Shown here piece after piece: positions 44,209 to 47,666 of a stretch of 47,666 nucleotides of DNA (the first letter of the stretch is position 1; each line of letters begins with the position of its first letter). The translations under genes and the position numbers were made by a program. The stretch lies in assembly GCF_003350205.1 (NCBI RefSeq), contig NZ_QLLC01000023.1:1-47666 (forward strand), written 5' to 3'. The notes under the pieces were generated by a model. The model searched no databases, was not told where the DNA came from, and was given only the letters and a program-made list of their open reading frames with translations. Origin of the DNA: Brevundimonas bullata. GTDB taxonomy: Bacteria > Pseudomonadota > Alphaproteobacteria > Caulobacterales > Caulobacteraceae.

Positions 44209-44406
44209 ATGACGACACAGCAGGCAGCGGCCTTTCTCGGTTTGTCGCCCCGGACCCTGGAGGGTTATCGCCGGAAAGGCGGCGGCCCCAGCTTCGTCGC
44301 CATATCGCGCAACTTGGTTCGTTATCGGCCCGCCGATCTGCGGGCCTGGCTGGAGGGGCGTGTCGCACCCCACACGGCCAAGGCCCGCGCCATACTCGGG
44401 CATTAA
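44209..44406 (+). CDS. AlpA/excisionase-like helix-turn-helix protein
   Basis: A 65-residue HTH_17-type protein: MTTQQAAAFLGLSPRTLEGY is the first helix-turn-helix, followed by the wing GGGPSFVAISRNLVRYRPAD and LRAWLEG. Such proteins serve as excisionases or as AlpA-like activators of integrase in small integrative elements. A strong GGGGAGG before the ATG at 44209 decides this start; the frame is open back to a TTG at 44089 that overlaps the preceding stop, giving a 105-residue alternative. It is the last gene before the right end and the tRNA. Confidence 0.78.
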   Translation: MTTQQAAAFLGLSPRTLEGYRRKGGGPSFVAISRNLVRYRPADLRAWLEGRVAPHTAKARAILGH

Positions 44407-44690
44407 GGGCCGCTCCTAACGGAACGGGATCGTCGCTTTCGCGGCGGTCCCGAACCCGGATTGATTTTGGGTCACTCATCCGCGCGCACATATTCATGCG
44501 CGGCGGCGTCGGAATCCCCCCCTACCCCCTCTGCAAACTAATCAACGGGGGCGGGGCCGCGCTTGAAGGCCATGGCCTGCATTTTTTGGGAGGGCGGCCG
44601 TCGTCGCGTCAATCCTAGACGCCGAGCACCACTACAGCACCACAGCCAAAACGGCCGGGGCGCTAAATCGTCGTAAGTGGTTGAAAAGAA
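44407..44690. other. Right end of the element, non-coding
   Basis: No gene was found. The stretch carries two arm-like repeats and leads into the right attachment repeat. A CT-rich run and several G-runs are the only other visible features. Confidence 0.5.
44626..44645. promoter_or_regulatory. Two GCACCAC repeats, putative integrase arm sites
   Basis: GCACCACTA (44626-44634) and GCACCACAG (44637-44645) lie 11 bases apart, about 45 bases inside the right attachment repeat. They match the three tandem copies near the left end. Confidence 0.55.
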
Positions 44691-44740
44691 TGGCGCGCCC
44701 GGAACGATTCGAACGTCCGACCCTCAGATTCGTAGTCTGA
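44689..44740. repeat. Right attachment repeat (3' part of tRNA-Arg)
   Basis: This copy is identical to 33654-33705. It forms the 3' portion of the functional tRNA gene, so the element restored the tRNA when it integrated. Confidence 0.93.
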
Positions 44741-44767
44741 TGCTCTATCCAGCTGAGCTACGGGCGC
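44691..44767 (-). tRNA. tRNA-Arg (anticodon ACG)
   Basis: The 77-nt gene folds as a full cloverleaf. The acceptor stem is GCGCCCG/CGGGCGC with discriminator G and an encoded CCA. The anticodon stem TCAGA/TCTGA holds the loop CTACGAA, giving anticodon ACG; the T loop is TTCGAAT. The A at position 34 would be edited to inosine by TadA. It is the attachment gene of the integrative element and remains intact. Confidence 0.97.
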
Positions 44768-44919
44768 GCACTGCCTTGCGGGCAGGGCGGCTATCTAGCG
44801 GGCGGGGCCGGGGCTGGCAAGCGGCTTTTCTGAAAATGCCGATAGAAAATCCAGACTTGGCGTCAGGGGCCAGGGACACTAGGCATGAACCTCTCCCTGA
44901 ACCCCGCAGGAGCCGTTCC

Positions 44920-46683
44920 GTGCGCGCCTATTCCAACCTCTCGTCGAACCGTCGGCGCAAGATTTCGCTCACTCTGACCACTGCGGCCGTCGGCGCCTTT
45001 TTGCTGACGGGATGCGCCGCGACGTCGGTTGCTGAACAGACGGCGGCGGAATCGGCGGCGACGACGGTCCAGGCGCCGGCGCGCGGTCCGTTTGTTTCGG
45101 CGGCCAACCCCCTGGCGGTCGATGCGGGGATGAAGGTTCTGGCGCGCGGCGGGTCAGCGGTCGACGCCGCCGTGGCCATCCAGGCGGTCCTGGGCCTGGT
45201 CGAGCCGCAGTCGTCCGGCTTGGGCGGCGGCGCCTTCATGATGGTCTACGACGCCGAGACCGCCGCGCTCACCGTCTATGACGGGCGCGAGACGGCGCCG
45301 GCCTCGGCCACGCCTGAGCTCTTCTACGAGAACGGACGCCCCCTGCCCTTCGTCGATGCGGTGCTGAGCGGGCGTTCGACCGGCGCGCCGGGGGCCGTGC
45401 CCATGCTGGCCCTGGCGCAGAAGCAGCACGGGGTGCTGCCCTGGTCCGAGCTGTTCGGCGACGCCGAGACCCTGGCGCAGGACGGCTTTGTCGTCAGCCC
45501 GCGCCTGGCGGGAATGATCAACGGCAATGCCCCCCAGGCGAAGACGCGCTGGGCGACCGAGTATTTCACCAAGGCCGACGGCACGCGCTACGTCGCCGGA
45601 GACGTGCTGAAGAACCCCGCCTATGCCGAGACGGTGCGGACGCTGGCGCGCGAGGGCGCGGCGGGCTTGCAGACCGGGCCTCTGGCCGAGGCCATCGCCG
45701 CCGCCGTGGCCGAGGGGCCGCGTCCAGGCGCACTGACCACCGCCGACATCGCCGCCTATCGCCCCCTGGTGCGCGAGGCCGTGTGCGGTCCCTACAAGGT
45801 CTATGTCGTCTGCGTGCCGCCGCCGCCGTCCAGCGGGGCGTCGATCCTGCAACTTCTGGCCATGGGCGAGCAAACGCCGGATCTGGACCAGGGCGCGCAG
45901 AGCCCCGCCGCCTGGGCCGCCTTCGCCCAACTTCAGCGGCTGATGTATGCCGACCGCGATCGCTACTTCGGCGATCCGGCCTTTGTCTCCGTGCCGGTCG
46001 CAGGCCTGATGGACCCGACCTATGTGGCCGAGCGCGCGGCGCTGGCCCCGGCCCTGCGTGGGGCTGCGCCGTTCGGGACGCCGCCGGGGGCGCCGCGCGT
46101 CGGCGCTGACGCCACGCGCGAACCGGCCGGCACCTCGCACTTCGTCGTGGTGGACGCCAAGGGCAATGCGGTCAGCATGACCACCACGGTCGAGAGCCTG
46201 TTCGGCTCGGGCCGGATGGCGGGCGGCTTCTTCCTCAACAACCAGCTGACCGACTTCTCGCTGGTCCCGACGGCGCCCGACGGCACGCCGGCGGCCAACG
46301 CCGTGGCGGCGGGCAAGCGACCGCGCTCGTCGATGTCGCCGGTCATCGTGCTGGACCGCGAAGGGCGTCTGGTCGGAGCTTTGGGCTCGCCGGGCGGCTC
46401 GTCCATCCTGGCCTATAACGCCAAGGCCCTGATCGCGGCCCTGGGCTGGGGCCTGCCGGTGCAGGAGGCCTTCGACCTGCCCAATATCGTGGCCAAGGGC
46501 GACGGCTTCGGCGCCGACACCGAGGGCTTCAGCGAGGCCCTGCAGGAAGGCATGGCTGAGCGCGGCATTGTGCTGCGGCCCAATACGTCGGAGAACTCGG
46601 GCCTGCACGGCGCCCTGTGGCGCAACGGGCGCTGGGACGGCGGGGCCGACAGCCGCCGCGAAGGCGTGGCGCGCCCCCAGTAG
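44920..46683 (+). CDS. ggt: Gamma-glutamyltransferase (lipoprotein)
   Basis: GGT cleaves and transfers gamma-glutamyl groups, for example from glutathione, in the periplasm. The 587-residue precursor has a signal with lipobox LLTGC (Cys32). The large subunit begins NPLAVDAGMKVLARGGSAVD and has SSGLGGGAFMMVYD. The autocleavage site is Thr405 in GTSHFVVVD, the nucleophile of the small subunit. Further motifs are NQLTDFSL, KRPRSSMSPVIVL and LGSPGGSSI. The start is taken as GTG 44920 with GCAGGAG upstream. The frame is open back through the tRNA gene but that part is not protein. It converges with the next gene, with a 6-base gap. Confidence 0.92.
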   Translation: MRAYSNLSSNRRRKISLTLTTAAVGAFLLTGCAATSVAEQTAAESAATTVQAPARGPFVSAANPLAVDAGMKVLARGGSAVDAAVAIQAVLGLVEPQSSGLGGGAFMMVYDAETAALTVYDGRETAPASATPELFYENGRPLPFVDAVLSGRSTGAPGAVPMLALAQKQHGVLPWSELFGDAETLAQDGFVVSPRLAGMINGNAPQAKTRWATEYFTKADGTRYVAGDVLKNPAYAETVRTLAREGAAGLQTGPLAEAIAAAVAEGPRPGALTTADIAAYRPLVREAVCGPYKVYVVCVPPPPSSGASILQLLAMGEQTPDLDQGAQSPAAWAAFAQLQRLMYADRDRYFGDPAFVSVPVAGLMDPTYVAERAALAPALRGAAPFGTPPGAPRVGADATREPAGTSHFVVVDAKGNAVSMTTTVESLFGSGRMAGGFFLNNQLTDFSLVPTAPDGTPAANAVAAGKRPRSSMSPVIVLDREGRLVGALGSPGGSSILAYNAKALIAALGWGLPVQEAFDLPNIVAKGDGFGADTEGFSEALQEGMAERGIVLRPNTSENSGLHGALWRNGRWDGGADSRREGVARPQ

Positions 46684-46689
46684 GGCGCG

Positions 46690-47547
46690 CTATTCGCGCG
46701 GGCGGATCGTCAACTGGAAGGCCACCAGGCCTTCCGACACGTCGGTGTTGATGCCGCCATAGGCCTTGATGCCGTTGGCCTCGATCTCGCGATAGACGAC
46801 GCCGACCGAGCCCTGCAGCGCGCCCCTGCGATAGGCCACGCCGATGGAGGCATCGCCGAGGAAGGCGCCCTCGTCGTGGCTCATGCCCGAGCGGGCGAAG
46901 TCGCCGTCGCGGGTGCGGGCGAAGTTGTAGCCGACGGCCCGCTTGGACCCGGCGGCGTACAGATACCAGCGCGCCCGATCTCCAAAGGCCTCGTCGCCGT
47001 CGGGCGCCAGCCGGTCCAGGCCCTCGCCGATCTTCAGGGTGGCGCCGGCCTCGGCGGTCGTGCCGTCGGCGCCGAAACCGACCCCGGCGTGGGGCGTCAG
47101 CGACACCTCCAGGCCCGAAGCCGTCCGCCCCTGGGCGGCGACCCAGCCGCGCGTATAGGTGACGTCATAGCGCTCGTCGCCATAGGCGCGGGCGTCCAGG
47201 GCGCGCGGCGGCACCGGCGCGCCGTCAGCCCGGCGCGGCTCGCCCCGGGCGGTGACGCGCAGACGGTCCGTGAAGCCGTCGCCTGCGAACCAGGCCTCGC
47301 TCTGGGCTGTGGTGAAGGCGTCTCGGCCCGCCGGCGACCCCGACAGGGCCAGCGGCGCGCCAAAGGGCGTGTCTGCGGCGATAAAGGCGATGTCGCTGTC
47401 CAGCCGGGCGGCGGCGTCCTCGAACTGGACGGCGTCGCTGCCCCGAACCGCGATGGGCCCTGCCATCGAGGCCGTCGTCTGTGCGCTCGCCGCCATGGGC
47501 AGGCCCACAGCGATCAGAACACCAACGAGGCAAGCCTCTACGCGCAT
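46690..47547 (-). CDS. Secreted, probably outer-membrane beta-barrel protein of unknown function
   Basis: The 285-residue protein has a signal peptide (MRVEACLVGVLIAVGLPMAA, cleavage probably after SAQ). The mature part is rich in short alternating Gly/aromatic strands such as YDVTYTRGWVAAQ, RWYLYAAGSKRAVGYNFAR and ASIGVAYRRGALQGSVGVVYRE, which suggests a beta-barrel. It ends LVAFQLTIRPRE, without the classical C-terminal Phe. GGAGGGACC lies before the ATG at 47547. Barrel families such as LpxR-type proteins were considered but their motifs are not visible. Role unknown. Confidence 0.65.
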   Translation of the reverse strand: MRVEACLVGVLIAVGLPMAASAQTTASMAGPIAVRGSDAVQFEDAAARLDSDIAFIAADTPFGAPLALSGSPAGRDAFTTAQSEAWFAGDGFTDRLRVTARGEPRRADGAPVPPRALDARAYGDERYDVTYTRGWVAAQGRTASGLEVSLTPHAGVGFGADGTTAEAGATLKIGEGLDRLAPDGDEAFGDRARWYLYAAGSKRAVGYNFARTRDGDFARSGMSHDEGAFLGDASIGVAYRRGALQGSVGVVYREIEANGIKAYGGINTDVSEGLVAFQLTIRPRE

Positions 47548-47666
47548 CAACGGTCCCTCCCAAAACCCGTTAACAAACTCCACTCTGCACTAAAGCGGGG
47601 GAACTGCAACGGACTGAGGCTGTGTAAAAACGTGCGGACCCACGGCGGGGCGGAAGGTGGCGACGA

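Larger units (their letters stand above)
33654..44740. mobile_element. 11.1-kb integrative element in tRNA-Arg, carrying a type I RM system
   Basis: Perfect 52-bp direct repeats bound the element at 33654-33705 and 44689-44740. The right copy is the 3' half of an intact tRNA-Arg(ACG) gene; the left copy is the displaced 3' end. Inside are a tyrosine integrase (plus), hsdM-hsdS-hsdR (minus), a RepA/RecA-like ATPase, an HNH-like protein and an AlpA-like HTH protein (plus). No capsid, tail, relaxase or mating-pair genes were recognised, so it looks like a small prophage-satellite or mobilisable island. The integrase is at the end away from the tRNA, next to the displaced fragment, and reads into the element. 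Confidence 0.9.

Noticed and set aside
44677..44919. Extended N-terminus of the gamma-glutamyltransferase frame
   Set aside because: The frame reads antisense through the tRNA-Arg gene, giving a translated-tRNA sequence well known as an annotation artefact. The signal peptide begins at 44920 with a good ribosome-binding site.

Overview
The window is high-GC (mostly 65-70 % by eye) alphaproteobacterial chromosome. The replication cluster rpsT-dnaA-dnaN-recF, a group of CcrM-type GANTC sites upstream of dnaA, a ROSE-like thermometer with an RpoH-type promoter before an hsp20 gene, and the general protein similarity all point to Caulobacterales, most likely a Brevundimonas-like organism. The genus is inferred from recall of protein families, not from a search.

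Region 1 (1-7.1 kb), minus strand: recF, a small GIY-YIG nuclease, dnaN, dnaA, rpsT, an enoyl-CoA hydratase and mutM. The 0.5-kb rpsT-dnaA gap carries five GANTC sites and a strong hairpin. Region 2 (7.1-20.1 kb), housekeeping and envelope genes: an OPT-family transporter, a divergent LysR/YeiH pair, typA, an MprF-like aminoacyl-lipid synthase without a full flippase, a small secreted PRC-barrel-like protein, a GlsB/YeaQ membrane protein, an XRE regulator and a HisN-type phosphatase. It ends in an operon of two exported methyltransferase-like paralogues coupled to a lysophospholipase-like hydrolase. Region 3 (20.2-33.4 kb): hsp20, a pentapeptide-repeat protein, gpmA coupled to a short RibD-like deaminase, a phosphomannomutase/phosphoglucomutase, a flavoprotein gene, a Cys/Met-metabolism PLP enzyme, divergent glmM and glmS, galU and an unknown membrane protein. 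Phosphomannomutase, GlmM, GlmS and GalU together supply hexose-phosphate and nucleotide-sugar precursors for the envelope.

Region 4 (33.65-44.74 kb) is an 11.1-kb integrative element in the 3' end of a tRNA-Arg(ACG) gene, bounded by perfect 52-bp direct repeats. It carries a tyrosine integrase, a complete type I restriction-modification operon (hsdM-hsdS-hsdR), a RepA/RecA-like ATPase, a small HNH-like protein and an AlpA/excisionase-like HTH protein. No phage structural or conjugation genes were recognised. Short GCACCAC-type repeats lie just inside both ends and look like integrase arm sites. HsdS has an unusual C-terminal extension of about 205 residues, and its two target-recognition domains are clearly AT-richer than the rest of the element. 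Region 5 (44.7-47.7 kb): the intact tRNA-Arg, a lipoprotein gamma-glutamyltransferase and a predicted secreted or outer-membrane protein.

The most striking local anomaly is at 26570-26670. A perfect 38-bp inverted repeat with a 5-nt loop and a 24-bp direct repeat (53-nt offset) interrupt the end of the flavoprotein gene. Removing 53 nt restores a sensible C-terminus, the signature of a template-switch mutation or of a fold-back assembly artefact.
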